The notes under the pieces are model-generated. The model was not told where the DNA came from, ran no database searches, and saw only the letters and a program-made list of their open reading frames with translations. From Halictus rubicundus (Eukaryota; Arthropoda; Insecta; Hymenoptera; Halictidae), in contig NC_135149.1 in assembly GCF_050948215.1 (NCBI RefSeq), positions 11,513,001 to 11,577,000 on the forward strand: a stretch of 64,000 nt of DNA, given 5' to 3'. A program made the position numbers and the translations under genes. Shown in pieces: positions 9,426 to 21,070 of this stretch. How positions within the stretch are numbered: the first letter of the stretch is position 1; each line of letters opens with the position of its first letter.

Positions 9426-12400
9426 CTTTCCTACTTATTTATTAAAAATTCAACGCGCTCTGTGTGTTCTATTTCAAGCCACTTTGACGCAATTTATGGG
9501 CATCTTAGAGTATCAGTGCCTCCACTTTGACTCACGACGGAGACTCACCCCGGGGAAAATGAGTTTCTAACGCAGGATAGATCGAAGTTCTAATTTCGAC
9601 GCCGGTAAATGGATCCGGGGGTTCCGCACGATGGGCTATGCGACCGGCGAACGGAAGCGACGTACATCCCTCTCAAATAAGAATTGCAGAAATCCCTGGG
9701 AAATATTCCGAGGGCGGCGAACGCAACGATATTAAAGATGTATACCGTATCCATAAGAGGATATCGATACCATTCCGTGAGCCGATGAGCTTTTTTATCC
9801 CGCGGAGTCGAGGGCGAATCGAAAGGCGCTGTTTAAAGTTCGAACCCGTCTGCTGCGTAATATCGCGGATTCGATAACTCGAGCCTCGAGGAGTCGTTGA
9901 TTCGACGCGACGACGCTCGGATCGCGGTGGAAACCTTCCATCGAACTTGGCTTTTGTTCCAAGGCAGATTTTCGTGCGCCTCCGATGGCAAAGTGCAGCC
10001 AAGAATCAGAGAGGGGGGTGTGGTTGTTCCATATTGCTGCGTCATACTTATGCCATCGATAGTCCCCGAATGCAAATTGCGAATCTCTAGATCAAAGGGC
10101 ACCCATTCTCTCTCGGAAAAAGGTTTCACCAGGAAAGTGTACCCTGTTTTTGTCCATTCGCCCCTTCGATCCACTGTCGTTCCCACTTTTGTCGGGACCC
10201 ACTGCTGGCTGATCAGGCACTGGCCTATTCTACTTTGAGCAGACCTTCTTGGGAATTCTCGGTTTCCTCACGAAACACAGCCTCGATTTTCTCCAAATAT
10301 TGTTGACTGAGTCGTTAGCTATCTAGGGACAAAATAGGCCAATTTTAACGTTATTCTAACACAAAATTATTTGAATAAATATTTCATTCTTAAGTCAAGT
10401 AGTTCTTGCGTTAGTTAGGTACTCGTTTCTTAAGATTACAGTTCTTGGTTCTAGTTTCGCTGTCTTGATATTTTTTAACATTTTCAATGTTTCAATTTTT
10501 TAATATTTACATAAATTGTAATGCAAAATTGTAGAAAAAGAAATGTAAAATTTTTCTACACACCATAAGAAGCATGAAGTAATTTTTTAATTATTACAAA
10601 CTAATGTATGTTTTATTATTTCGCACAAACCATTGGAATTTCCGAAGTAATGCAATTTCTACGTATGCCCCAGTGAAATAGTTTTGCTGAGACAAAAGGA
10701 TTGATCTCTTCGGGCAAGATAACATCTGCTTCCGTAATTCGGTTTCCCTGTAAAGTTCCTCAGCCGAATTTCGAAAGAAAAGCTCTCTGGACATACTGGC
10801 GTCTTCGAACAGAGAACAGAGAGAGGAGAACACGAAGGAAACGGAATTCGAAGCCATTTACGGAACTTGGTACCCGCGTCGGAATTTTAATTCAACCGCG
10901 ATGGCTGCCGGATCAACCGGACGGGTTCGACGGGCCGGGAGGTTTTTGGCTTAAGGCTTTCGACAATCCGACGGAACTTCGCTTTATCCCTGTCCTTATC
11001 CCGCCGGCCTGTCGACCTTATTCCACGCGGCCGCGGCATTAACGGAAGAAATGTGGTGAAAGTTCCGCATCCGGTATTCAACTCGCGGAGCCCCGGGAAG
11101 AGTGTTTGGCCGCGGAAAAGTTTTTCCCGGCGAATATTCGCGACCAAGTTTGAGACGGTATGTCGGGGAATTGGCTTCCCGGGGCTTCTATTGTCCTCTT
11201 CTTCCTCTACTCTGTCCGATTAATTCGCCGCGCGGGAAAACGTAAACATTTTCAAACCCAGAATCCATCCTCGCATTTATAAACCCCTGAAAATATTTGT
11301 AGAATCTCCCTTTAATTCTCGCAGGAAAAATTATACAAATGTGATCGAACAGTGACTTACACATTTATTCACATTATTTTCATACAAATATTACATGTAG
11401 GAATTGTTAGATGACTGTAATGCGTTCATTTTTGTCGCTCTTTGTCTTATTAGTCATTTATGACACATGTATATTAATCCTAAAATTTGAGATTGTATAG
11501 ACAATTTGGACTCGGTGAAGAACTGCTTGTGAATAAATTTGTGTGTCAATATATTTAGTTAAGTATCAGACACTGAGTTCTTGGTTAAAATTCACACAAT
11601 AAGCCACAGTTTTAATATTAGTTTGCTATCCAACTTCTTCATAGCTTCGATATGTTTTCCAATTCAGTTCATTGTGATTATCTCTTATGCCTTTATTATA
11701 AGGATGAACGATAACACGAAGAAATTGCGTGTTTCGTACGTCTGTTCGGTTCCCAGGAAACACTTCGCGCGAAGTTTGCGTACACCGTGTCTCATAAGTG
11801 AGGGGGGATCCTAGATTAGTATTTAGTGCGCGCCTTCGAGTTCCGTGAACAAACATAATGGACCTTGTTATCGCGCAAGTTTCCGTCGGCGTTCTTAGTA
11901 ACAAAATAATGTCGTCGTGGGAATACATAGCCGGGGAGGAATGTCGAAGGAATTCGAAAGAAAATTCCTCCTGATAAATCTCCACGTCCATTTCGAGTAA
12001 CCGGCCGACCGAATTAAGCTACGATCCGGATTAACGTTGGCCAAACGAACGAAGTTTTACTGGCATTGCGGTCGAATGGTAGGAAAAGAAACTGCAGGGC
12101 TTAAGCCAGACTAATTGTGGGGTCGAGCCGTTTCGAATTAAACGGGACAACGGATTAATCGTGGGTCGATTAATAAAGTTTCATTCGGTCCATTGGAATG
12201 GACGATGAAACTGTGGCACGCTCGCTTGTTTCTCACTTTTCGTTGGGCATCCGGTTCGCAGGTAAACGATAGGTTCGATAATGCTGAAATTACGGCTTTG
12301 TTTAATTAGCAGTCGTTTAATAATTAATATAGTGCAGTTACGTCATCTTCCAGCCGAATTTAATTAGCTAATTACATCAGGCTGTGTTTAATAAGCGAAT

Positions 12401-13230
12401 GAAATGTCAATGTTTCTCGCCACGACGTTCATTAATCGTCATTTTCGCAGGCCGGCTGTCGAATCAATATTTATATAAATTTTACAGTTAACTATTAGCT
12501 CTAATATTTTAACTTTGACCATAGTTTGTCGAACAAAGCCACTCAAATCCACTCTGTTATAGATTTACTAAAGTAGTATTCTTGCTGTGAGGAATCTTCC
12601 AGTTTTTCCTTGTTTTAATCTTTATAAAATCATGTATGAGGACTGCTATTTGCGCAGAGATTTTCATTCAAACGACGAAAGGACGCGCCCGTTTTATTAA
12701 AAGAGTAGCAAACGGAGCTTTCGGGTTCAAAGAAGATAAGGGCAATAAACCAAAAAAGGGGAACAGAAAGAGTCATTAAGCGGAGTCCGCGGCGATATTA
12801 ACGTTGGGACCCTACTTCCGTGGAAGGTCCTGTGGCCTGGAGGCACGTCGCCGGGGACACGAACCCACAATAACCCATTGTCAGTCGGCAAAGTAGTTTC
12901 CGATATTGGCCGATAAATTCAAATACCTACCACCGACCATCTGGGAGCCACGCCCGACGCACGTGTCCCGACAGAAAATCGTTAAGGATGCTGGATCGAC
13001 GCGACGAAAGGTCCCCCGAGATAGCATAATCGCGCGGACATAACTTCCGCTCACTTTGACGTGCTTTTACCGAGGGGGAATCTGTGCTTCATGGCCAGTC
13101 TGGATCACGTGCAGCTTAAACGGTCGAGACTTGCTTTGATATTTGCGTATGTGTCACGAAATACTCGAATCGCAACGATTCAGAGATAGTTCCCCTTTCA
13201 TTCTTTATATCGTTCGCATACTCGCGATTC
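9426..13230. other. noncoding stretch with one variant motif copy (10207-10240)
   Basis: About 3.8 kb alternating between GC-rich blocks (9550-10250, 10740-11260) with overlapping chance ORFs and AT-rich blocks. Apart from the motif copy GGCTGATCAGGCAC ... CTATTCTACTTTGAG at 10207-10240 I see no repeat, RNA gene or credible exon. Confidence 0.45.
10207..10240 (+). repeat. dispersed motif, variant copy
   Basis: GGCTGATCAGGCAC then TGGCCTATTCTACTTTGAG; sister of the 6396 copy and similar to the 21054 copy (GGTGACTTATTCCACTTAC). Confidence 0.55.
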
Positions 13231-13342
13231 CTCAGATGTTTTGCCATTGATCATGCTCCGATTGGTCCATAAAATGATGTACGGCTGTCATTCGAACGAT
13301 CTGGGTTAGACTTTGATTGATAACGCCAGGAAAATCAAAGTT

Positions 13343-13456
13343 GTCTGATTTATGGCTGACTTGTACTACTTGGACGTGGAAATGTTCTAAAATATGTTGC
13401 ATTTCTAAACTAAGAATATATGCCTTTATGGTGTGGTTCGACAGGTTTGTACTACA
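13343..13456 (+). repeat. dispersed motif, two copies about 100 bp apart
   Basis: Copy 1 (13343-13372) has GTCTGATTTATGG then CTGACTTGTACTACTTGG. Copy 2 (13437-13456) has TTCGACAGGTTTGTACTACA. Both match the core. They lie antisense to a 108-codon minus-strand open frame (13232-13558) in fairly AT-rich DNA that I do not recognise and do not call as a gene. Confidence 0.6.
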
Positions 13457-14054
13457 GCTTTCTGCACACATAAGTTTGTCGATTATTGTTAGTTCATTGA
13501 AGGAGGTTCTGAGATTTTGTGCATATTTTTCTCGTAGTATTTGACGTGAGTATTGCAATATTTAAAAAATGAGAGTACTTGTTTCCATGTTCCAGAAGCT
13601 GTGAACTCGTCGCATTTCTCGATTTGAAACATTCAAGTGGCCCACGAGTACAGTAATTGCGGCGTTCGGGATTACGTTGCAGCCGATCGTCAGACGGACA
13701 CGAGTTTCGGCGCCGATAATGACGAACGTGCCGAGCCGCGTTTATTATTCGTCACGGAGTAATTGCCTGCGGCCGTTCTTGTTTCGGAGCTTACCGCATT
13801 CGCGTAGAAATCGATTCCCCCGTACACCGCAATTAGCCGCGAATGTTTTGCAAGGGTGGGTTGAAGTCAGCCAGCGCGACACGCTCGACCGCTTTGTGAT
13901 GGATTTTGTCGAATTATTAACGTCACGTCGACGTGAACGACCATTTTCAGTTTATTATGCTTCATTTATTACGCCAATGAGCGGCCGCGATACACCGGAA
14001 CACAGTCTATTTCGGAACGGCGTCGGATAATAACGGGGAATTTATCACTGCCTG

Positions 14055-14346
14055 ACTTTCCATTGACTTGTGCCACTGGGCGCCGACGTTGCACGCCTAT
14101 TAAATCGTTCCGGGCACTTCGTTCGCCGATTCTAGAGTTTTTCCCGGGCAAACATAATCCCGCGTTCATAAGCAGCAAACATCTATAACCGCGTCGCGGA
14201 TATAATTGACTTATACCACTGGCAGCGAATCGGAATCGTGCGTTTAACCGGCCGGGGTACTTCATCCGCCGATGCGGAGCTCGTACAACGTTTGTCCGGG
14301 TTCGATAGAAGAACGTCTGCTCTATAATTGACTCCAACTACTAGCT
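14055..14346 (+). repeat. dispersed-motif cluster, three units (143 and 122 bp apart)
   Basis: Cores at 14065 (ATTGACTTGTGCCACTGGG), 14208 (TATAATTGACTTATACCACT) and 14330 (TATAATTGACTCCAACTACT). Flanking DNA is GC-rich but partly shared between units (ACTTCRTYCGCCGAT and a CCGGG block), which supports tandem duplication. The units have different base composition from the 8.7-kb array, yet the core is kept. Confidence 0.75.
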
Positions 14347-14539
14347 CGCGCCAAATCATCCTACATATTAGCACCTTCCGCCGTTATGATCGCTGCGAAT
14401 CCGCTCGGTTCCCCGTCAAAGAGCGGCTTTAGATGGGTTCCCTTGGAGTTCCACAGGCGGTCGTGATCAGTTGCAGATATTCCGCTCGTTTCTTCAATCT
14501 CCGGCACGTCTCTGCCCTGCAAATTACTTTGATATACAT

Positions 14540-14573
14540 CCTCTCTCTCTCTTTCTCTTCCCCTCTCTCTCTT
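14540..14573 (+). repeat. (CT)n microsatellite
   Basis: Interrupted CT dinucleotide run (CTCTCTCTCTTTCTCTTCCC...). Confidence 0.9.
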
Positions 14574-16829
14574 TGCCGCTCATAACGAAGCAAATCCGTG
14601 GGGCTCTCGATCATCAACTGCATTTAGACTCGATCGGACTTCTTCGTCGCCTGATTGCAACCACGTCAAAGCACCGGGAACTTGTGCAACTTGGTGTAAC
14701 GAGCTCTGGTTTTTGTGAACCCAAAGGTGCAAACTGCGACCAATTTCAGATATAATTTCCCGCCCCTGCAAGTGACTTATTTCTCTCTTTTTTAGTTAAA
14801 GAAAACTTCAATCGGTTTGCACACTCTGTCAAAAGAGAGACAAACGTAATGAGAGTCCCAACTTCATATGAAAACGTGTTGCAAAGGAATTATAATCAAT
14901 AGACTGCGAATTTTTGTGCAAAACAAAAATTGTTTGCGTTAATTGCAGAACGCAGGAACCAAATAGGAGTTCATTTCTCTCTTTTCAAGTTTCATTACAT
15001 TGTAAACGATGTGTTGACCTCACCCACCCATTCTTGTCATGAATGCATAAAATCCGTAGTCTAATAATTAATATAGATGGTAATCTTAATATTTATAATT
15101 CAGTGTTTGATTAACTATACGGGCCAGAAGCTTTTAGGAGTAATAGCTCAATGACATATAGTCCACCATGATTTTTTTTTAGGAATCCCTCAGGGGATTG
15201 CTGAAAAACCACCCCTCAATGATTACCTAAATTTTTCCCTTAATGCTTATCTACACATAATGGTTGTTCTGATTGTTATTAAAGATCAGAAACTTGTAAA
15301 AAATACACGATTCTGTAGACAGAGATGATGAAAATGGTGTAAGGTCATCTATGCAAGGTTCAAGGTGACCCACAACCATCGAAATAATTCTTAGCGCGAT
15401 CGAAACTTTTATTGCGACGTTCCTTCTCTTAAAGTTTTATTTGCAATTGTTTTGAGCGAGAACGGGCTCTCGTACTTTCATTAGAGCCACTTTTCGAGAT
15501 CCGGAACGGACTGCAGCACCCTTCTTGTGATTTTCACTAAGCTATACTGGTTTAATTAAGAAATTCCGAGCTGTCCTCCCGACTTGCTGGCATTTCGAAG
15601 CCTGCCGGTCAAACGAACGAAACGTCGCGACGTTCCGAATGTGACGGGAACTTTTATACGATGAACACGGCGGCCCGTAATGAAGCCTGCGACGATGTAA
15701 CGGATCAGATATATTTCGTGAAACGTCGCCGTGAAATCATGGTGGCAAATCTAATTACGAGATATCACCGTGTATCCGTTGTCGCAGCTCGTCGAAATCT
15801 CACACGTGTCTGCTCCTGTAATGAATTCGGAAGCTTCTCAATTTTTCGTTGTATTCTTTTTACAACGCGACTGTTAACGAGTGTCCAGTTTCGTGCAATT
15901 AAAAATTTTCTAGAGGACCGAAGAGTACAGTAAGTGTTCGGCATCGATGATCAGGCAAACGCAACAGAGACCAATTATCCGCGCGAGGCACGATGGGAAC
16001 GAGGTTTGCAACTCTGCCGGAACAAAGTTTACGCCGGTAATTGAAACGGACCAGCGGCGTCCTCACGATTCTTCGGGTCTCTTGAATATCTCGGAGACCC
16101 CCTGTAACTGATATTAATCCGACCCGTTTGTTCCTCGTGTCTCGGATTAACTTCTATTTCCTCGTGCCGCCTTGCCGATTGCGCATTGCCCTTCCGTATC
16201 AAACGATCTCGAGTTCGCCTCGAGTCCTGACCGGATAAAGAGCCCAGAAGCCCGACCGAATGCAAGGGGATTGCCTCCGATTCCTTCCCCGTCGCTTGTT
16301 TCTGCTCAACTCCGCTCCATTTTTCTCCGCGCTTTATCCTCCTACTCGCCGGACCATCGATTTTTCTACGAGAATTTGAGGACTGACTTCCGATTACGCG
16401 AAATCAGGTATCCCAATGGAAGATCTCAATAATTTCAATAAGTCGCTCTGGCGATTGATGGCTCGAGATCGAACGAGATTGAGAGAGGGTCGAGGAGGAA
16501 ATCGCCGAGATATATTCAAAGACCCGAGCGACGAATGAAACGAATGGACAAGTCGAAAAAGTTGCCTCGCTGTCTCGGAAACAATGCTCGAGCACACGCC
16601 GCTCGAACTTTTGACAGAGTTCCTTCTTTCCAGCTGCGAGGACAAAGCTCGCGAGAGCTCCCTTTCGTCTTCCGCGTCTGTTACTTCTCGCGAGGACGGC
16701 TCCTTTGAAAGTTACCACGCCGCCGGAAATGTTCGACGACACTGTGTTGTCGCTCCTAAAAATTGTTTCGGTTGTCTCGCTCGTTAATAAGCATCGATAA
16801 TTGATGGGAAAAATTACATTGGGATTCGT
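14574..16829. other. noncoding stretch with one family-B repeat
   Basis: Apart from the repeat at 15012-15075 I find nothing definite. An imperfect palindrome AATCCCTCAGGGGATT lies near 15183. GC-rich DNA at 15960-16790 gives overlapping chance ORFs on both strands. Confidence 0.45.
15012..15075 (+). repeat. dispersed repeat (ATAAAATCCGTAGTCTAAT family), copy 2
   Basis: CACCCACCCATTCTTGTCAT then GAATGCATAAAATCCGTAGT and CTAATAATTAATATAG. Matches copies at 4219 and 24607. Likely a fragment of an unidentified transposon. Confidence 0.7.
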
Positions 16830-16835
16830 GGTCTG

Positions 16836-17270
16836 CAGTTTTGGATACGTGACTGACTTGTACTACATTTTTATTAGGTGGAAGGAGCACTATAATTTTA
16901 TGATTATGATGAAGTATTCCGATGATTCAATTACTTCCTTGCACCCTATATAATGTTAAGAGAAAAATATTTCGGGTTATGTCCGAAATATCGTTGAATT
17001 ATACTACTTACAGTGAATTACAAATGAATATTTGATTCGTGCAAGTACTGCAATCGTTAATTTAATATCTTCATAGTGTTGGTTAAGTTTGGATGCTTCA
17101 TTGATTTATACTACTTATACTTAAGAGGTAAGAAGAATTAAACGATTCCGACCAAATCGTTTCACAATTTGTATACAGACAAGAGTTTCTGGAGGTTCCG
17201 TGGCTCACGTAGTCGAACTTAACAAGTATTTGAAACTACGTCGGAGTTGTAATCTACTTCCACTACTTAA
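16836..17270 (+). repeat. dispersed-motif cluster, four units (141, 107 and 152 bp apart)
   Basis: Cores at 16855 (CTGACTTGTACTACAT), 16996 (TTGAATTATACTACTTACAG), 17103 (TTGATTTATACTACTTATAC) and 17255 (ATCTACTTCCACTACTTAA). GTCYG-type leads precede three of them (GTCTGC, GTCCGA, GTCGGA). DNA between units no longer aligns by eye. It is AT-rich and noncoding. Confidence 0.75.
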
Positions 17271-18252
17271 TGTAACGAACAAAGCACGTACTAAATCCTT
17301 CGAAGCTAAATTTCCGTGTAAATAATTCTGGAATCTACATGTCCTTATTATACAGTGAACAAACGTCGAAATACTTATCCTTTTATCAATAAAAAATATG
17401 TAAATACTTTGATGGAACGTATAAAACAAGTAGATGCGCTTTAGAAAGGATTTGCGATAAAAGTTTCGAGCGGGACCATAACGTCCTCGACAATTCAAAG
17501 GAATTGCAGCACGATAATGTACGAAATTTTCTTTTCGCCGTTTCGCCGTTGTAGAATCGCCGGCCGCCGTGCAATCAACGCGAAAACAGCCGGCCAGCTG
17601 AACTGCATCAACGAATCGTTGTTTCTGAATGCATCCAATTCTCTCGCGTCCCATTTACGATCCACTTCGGCTCCATGAAGCGTTACGTGAGTAAGAAACT
17701 TTCTCCGGGCGTCTTCTCGCCTTCGAAGCTCCTAATGGCTTTACCTTCGAGTACATCCGCCGCTGAAAGTCATCGTCAGATAAATTTCGAGTGTCCGGTA
17801 ATCAGTTTTCGACCGAATGGGCATCAATGGCGGAAAAAAGACCACCGGGAGCGAAAGATAGCCTTCCGAGCAGCAATTCCTGCCGAGTGAAGATAACAAA
17901 CAGTCCATTCTTCCGTTCTTAAAAAAATACGCCGAAAGCTTAAGTGTATCTGTGCACTTACCAGAATTTTTTTTTATCGAAGGAAGGAAGAAGGTGGAAG
18001 TCAGAGGGATAAAGTTAAGCACAGAATTATACCCCTTTTAAAGTCTAGGGTCTCGCCGTTCAGCAGTCGCTAGGATTTCCTTGGAAAATAGGAAATGGAG
18101 ATTTCGTGCTATTGATTTTAAGGTACCGTTCGACTCGGAATTGCCTCTCGGTGGACTTGTAGCTTTAATGTCGCAGCATGGAGTGCTACAACGATTTTAT
18201 TCGCTGAGGTAACCCCCTACTCCCGCGTTTCCACCTATATTACAATTTTTAT

Positions 18253-18272
18253 GACCGTTCGAACGAACGGTC
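18253..18272. other. perfect 20-bp palindrome
   Basis: GACCGTTCG, two-base centre AA, CGAACGGTC: 9-bp perfect arms. Could be a dimeric transcription-factor site or chance; no neighbouring gene clarifies this. Confidence 0.7.
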
Positions 18273-19113
18273 CTTCTCGCGGTCTCTTCGTTCCGACAAC
18301 GGAGACACGGAATACACGAGACAATCCCTTTTTCCTTCGATTCGATAGCCCCCTCTTAAACTTTCTCGCGACAGTTATTTTTCGAATTCTCCGCGACCGG
18401 CGAATTCTTCTTGCACACAGTAGTAGAACTCGACGATAAATCGGCCCGGAGAAAAAAAGGCTCGAAAGATGACTGTACTCGAGGCTTATAAATTTCTTTC
18501 CACGTCGGATATATATTGTGACGGCACACGCTAACGGATGTTCTCGTCGCTCGAGGGATCCTTCGATTTTTCAAACTGGCTCGCGTGTATCGTCATCGTG
18601 ACACCTTCCCGAAACTTGGTCGATAGTTTATCATTTCCTGTCGTTGCTTGGATAATATGTCTCGGCGCGGGCCCACCGAAAAAAACGATTCACGCAGGGA
18701 CCTGTGATTTTTCGATTTTTCTTGCTCGACACGTTTATTGCCCGACACGCGTGTATTGTGCTCGACACATTTAATTTTGTAGGCTCATACATTGCTTCAA
18801 AATAAATAGTTTAATGTAAGAATTTTCTTAAGAAAACGGAGGAAACGATCCCTAAAATTCAGGATAGGAAGTTGACCTTTCTGAGTACGGTAAAATATGT
18901 CAAGAAATGGGATTCATATTTGACGTTACTCCCTGGAAAAATTAATTTTAAGCACATAACTTGCAATGGGAATTTCTTCACTGGCTCAAGTAGTCTTCAA
19001 GATATTCGATCAAACATGTTTTTCATCCCCGAAAACATTTTTCGTTCTTCGATCAACTAATCCCTTAAAATTAAAATACGCAAAACTACAACAAATCTAA
19101 AATAATACTGCAA

Positions 19114-19150
19114 TGTGCATGAAGAAAGTGCAGTAAATAATTCATGCACA
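19114..19150. other. inverted repeat, 10-bp perfect stem, 17-nt loop
   Basis: TGTGCATGAA (19114-19123) and TTCATGCACA (19141-19150) are exact reverse complements. The stem is short for a microRNA precursor and flanks do not extend the pairing clearly. Confidence 0.6.
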
Positions 19151-20582
19151 AATATGGTACACATATAAGCATACATTGCATTGGAGAAATTCTACATTGC
19201 AATAAGAAACTCTACGGTAAACACTACATTCTGCGTCTTCTTAATACATTCTCATATTTCAGTGCTGTTTTCGAACCATTCTGTGTGACGCGTCCTCCGC
19301 ATGAGCTAGATTAATTACCATAGTCGCAAATAATCGCTGGAATAAGGATTTTCGTGCTCAAGTCATATATTATGCATCCCAGCCCGAATTCGATGCAGAT
19401 TTAAAAATTCGCGCTCGAGCCAGGCCACTGGCTAATTAATATTCGAGCAGAAAAGGGTGAGCACCAAAACCATTCCCTCCTTGGCCCCGGAATATTAATG
19501 AATCCTGGATGGAGGTTGAATTTTTTCGACCGACAAAAAGCTGGAACATTTTCTCGCTCGGTGTATCGAAAGTGGCCAGACAAAAGCGGTCGAGCGGGAC
19601 GAGAATATGAATGGGCGCCGCCGCGGAACCTGTTCGTTCCGCGTATCGAGCCACTCGGCATTCGCATAATTCGCCGATAAATACTGGCTCGGGCCGCGGC
19701 GCAATTTACCGGCGAATTTGCACCGGAAGACTTATATGCATGCACTTACGCGGAACGCGTTCTATCAGAGGAAGATATTCTCCGTGGTCAAATTTTCTCC
19801 CAAAGAATTTCCGATCGACAACAACGCGCCCCGAATTAACCTGCTCGAGTTTCTGAGGTAAATTTGGTTCGATTAGTAGTAAATATAAACATCCAGCTGT
19901 TCACGGCGAAGAAACGAGTACATGTCGATCGTGCATTATTGAATTTGACGCAGCAAACTCCGGCTCATCACTGACGAAAGCAGAAAAACCTCAAGCGACC
20001 TTATTTCTGGTCGAGCTCCATTTTGCAATGTTTTATTGAATTTCAACAGGCATGATTATTTTAAGGCTTTGACTCTATGTATGGCCGTATGTGTTCCTAG
20101 CATGTGTTACTTTAAATTCGGTCCAGAAGAGTTGAAATATTCCGGTGAATGCAGATATTTTGTTCGCAGACCTCGGTTGTGTATGAAATTCGGAATGGCG
20201 GGGTTTAATGAATGCTAATGTGAATTTAATTATTTAATATACGAATAGCCACAAATCCCAGGCATTCTTTAAAATACGGGTAAATCGATGTATAGAGGAT
20301 TCAATTTTCCGCGATCCACGGCACGTTCAGATATTATTAAAACGATCATTAATACAATATGATGTATAATACTAGGAGCGGAGCTCGACGGATTTTTCGT
20401 CATGTAGATAATTTCGATCGACGGATGCTTGTCGTTTATATTGTGATCAAAACGCGACGCGTCCCCTCGTGTTAAATTAAAAGGACGTGACGGGTGTGTG
20501 CACAATGCTCGTTGTCGTGTGGACAACACTTGTATGCTCGTACAAATTAAAGGCGCGATCAATTCCAGCTTTGAACGAGGTC

Positions 20583-21070
20583 TGACGCATTTTTGACGTA
20601 TACTACTTCCTGCTGGTAATTGCAGAACTGAAATTGAGTTTATATGGCACAAATCCGAGCGTATATAGCATTAATAATATTTTACATCTTCAAAATTTAT
20701 GTGAGAACACGGAGTTACCTTTTCATTATCGAAATGGTCGACCTACACTACTGAAAACAGTTATGAAGCACATAATAAATTCATATTAATGTTGTAGTTA
20801 GTAATTTGGAGTCTACACGTTATATTTAGAATATGTAGATGCATATAAATGTATAAGCAACGTGAGAATAAAGCAATGTCTGATTAATAGTTAGTGTATA
20901 CTACTCGGAACAAGAACCAATTGGCAATTAAATAATTCTGAGCGGTTTCAGCGTTAATTTGTCTATACATAATGTTCTCTAGATATTTTTTAGTTCATGT
21001 GTATGGAAACAAATTGCTGTTACAGTTACAGTTACAGTTGCTGATGTATTGGTGACTTATTCCACTTACA
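20583..21070 (+). repeat. dispersed-motif cluster, four units (145, 153 and 161 bp apart)
   Basis: Cores at 20595 (TTGACGTATACTACTTCC), 20740 (TCGACCTACACTACTGA), 20893 (TTAGTGTATACTACTCGG) and 21054 (GGTGACTTATTCCACTTACAG). Leads are GTCTGACGC, ATCGAAATG, GTCTGATTA and GCTGATGTA. The run ends with three ACAGTT hexamers near 21020-21039. Interspersed DNA is AT-rich and unique-looking. Confidence 0.75.

Larger units (their letters stand above)
17271..20582. other. noncoding stretch with two inverted repeats
   Basis: Contains the 20-bp palindrome at 18253-18272 and the hairpin at 19114-19150. A minus-strand frame at 17205-17654 and a short cysteine-rich frame at 20036-20218 have no supporting start, signal peptide or splice context and are not called as genes. 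Confidence 0.45.

Noticed and set aside
13232..13558. 108-codon minus frame beginning with ATG
   Set aside because: Unusually long for AT-rich DNA, but it runs antisense through two dispersed-motif copies and matches no known family; no splice or promoter support.
20036..20218. Small cysteine-rich frame
   Set aside because: No ATG-led signal peptide, no splice support, and its start is non-canonical.
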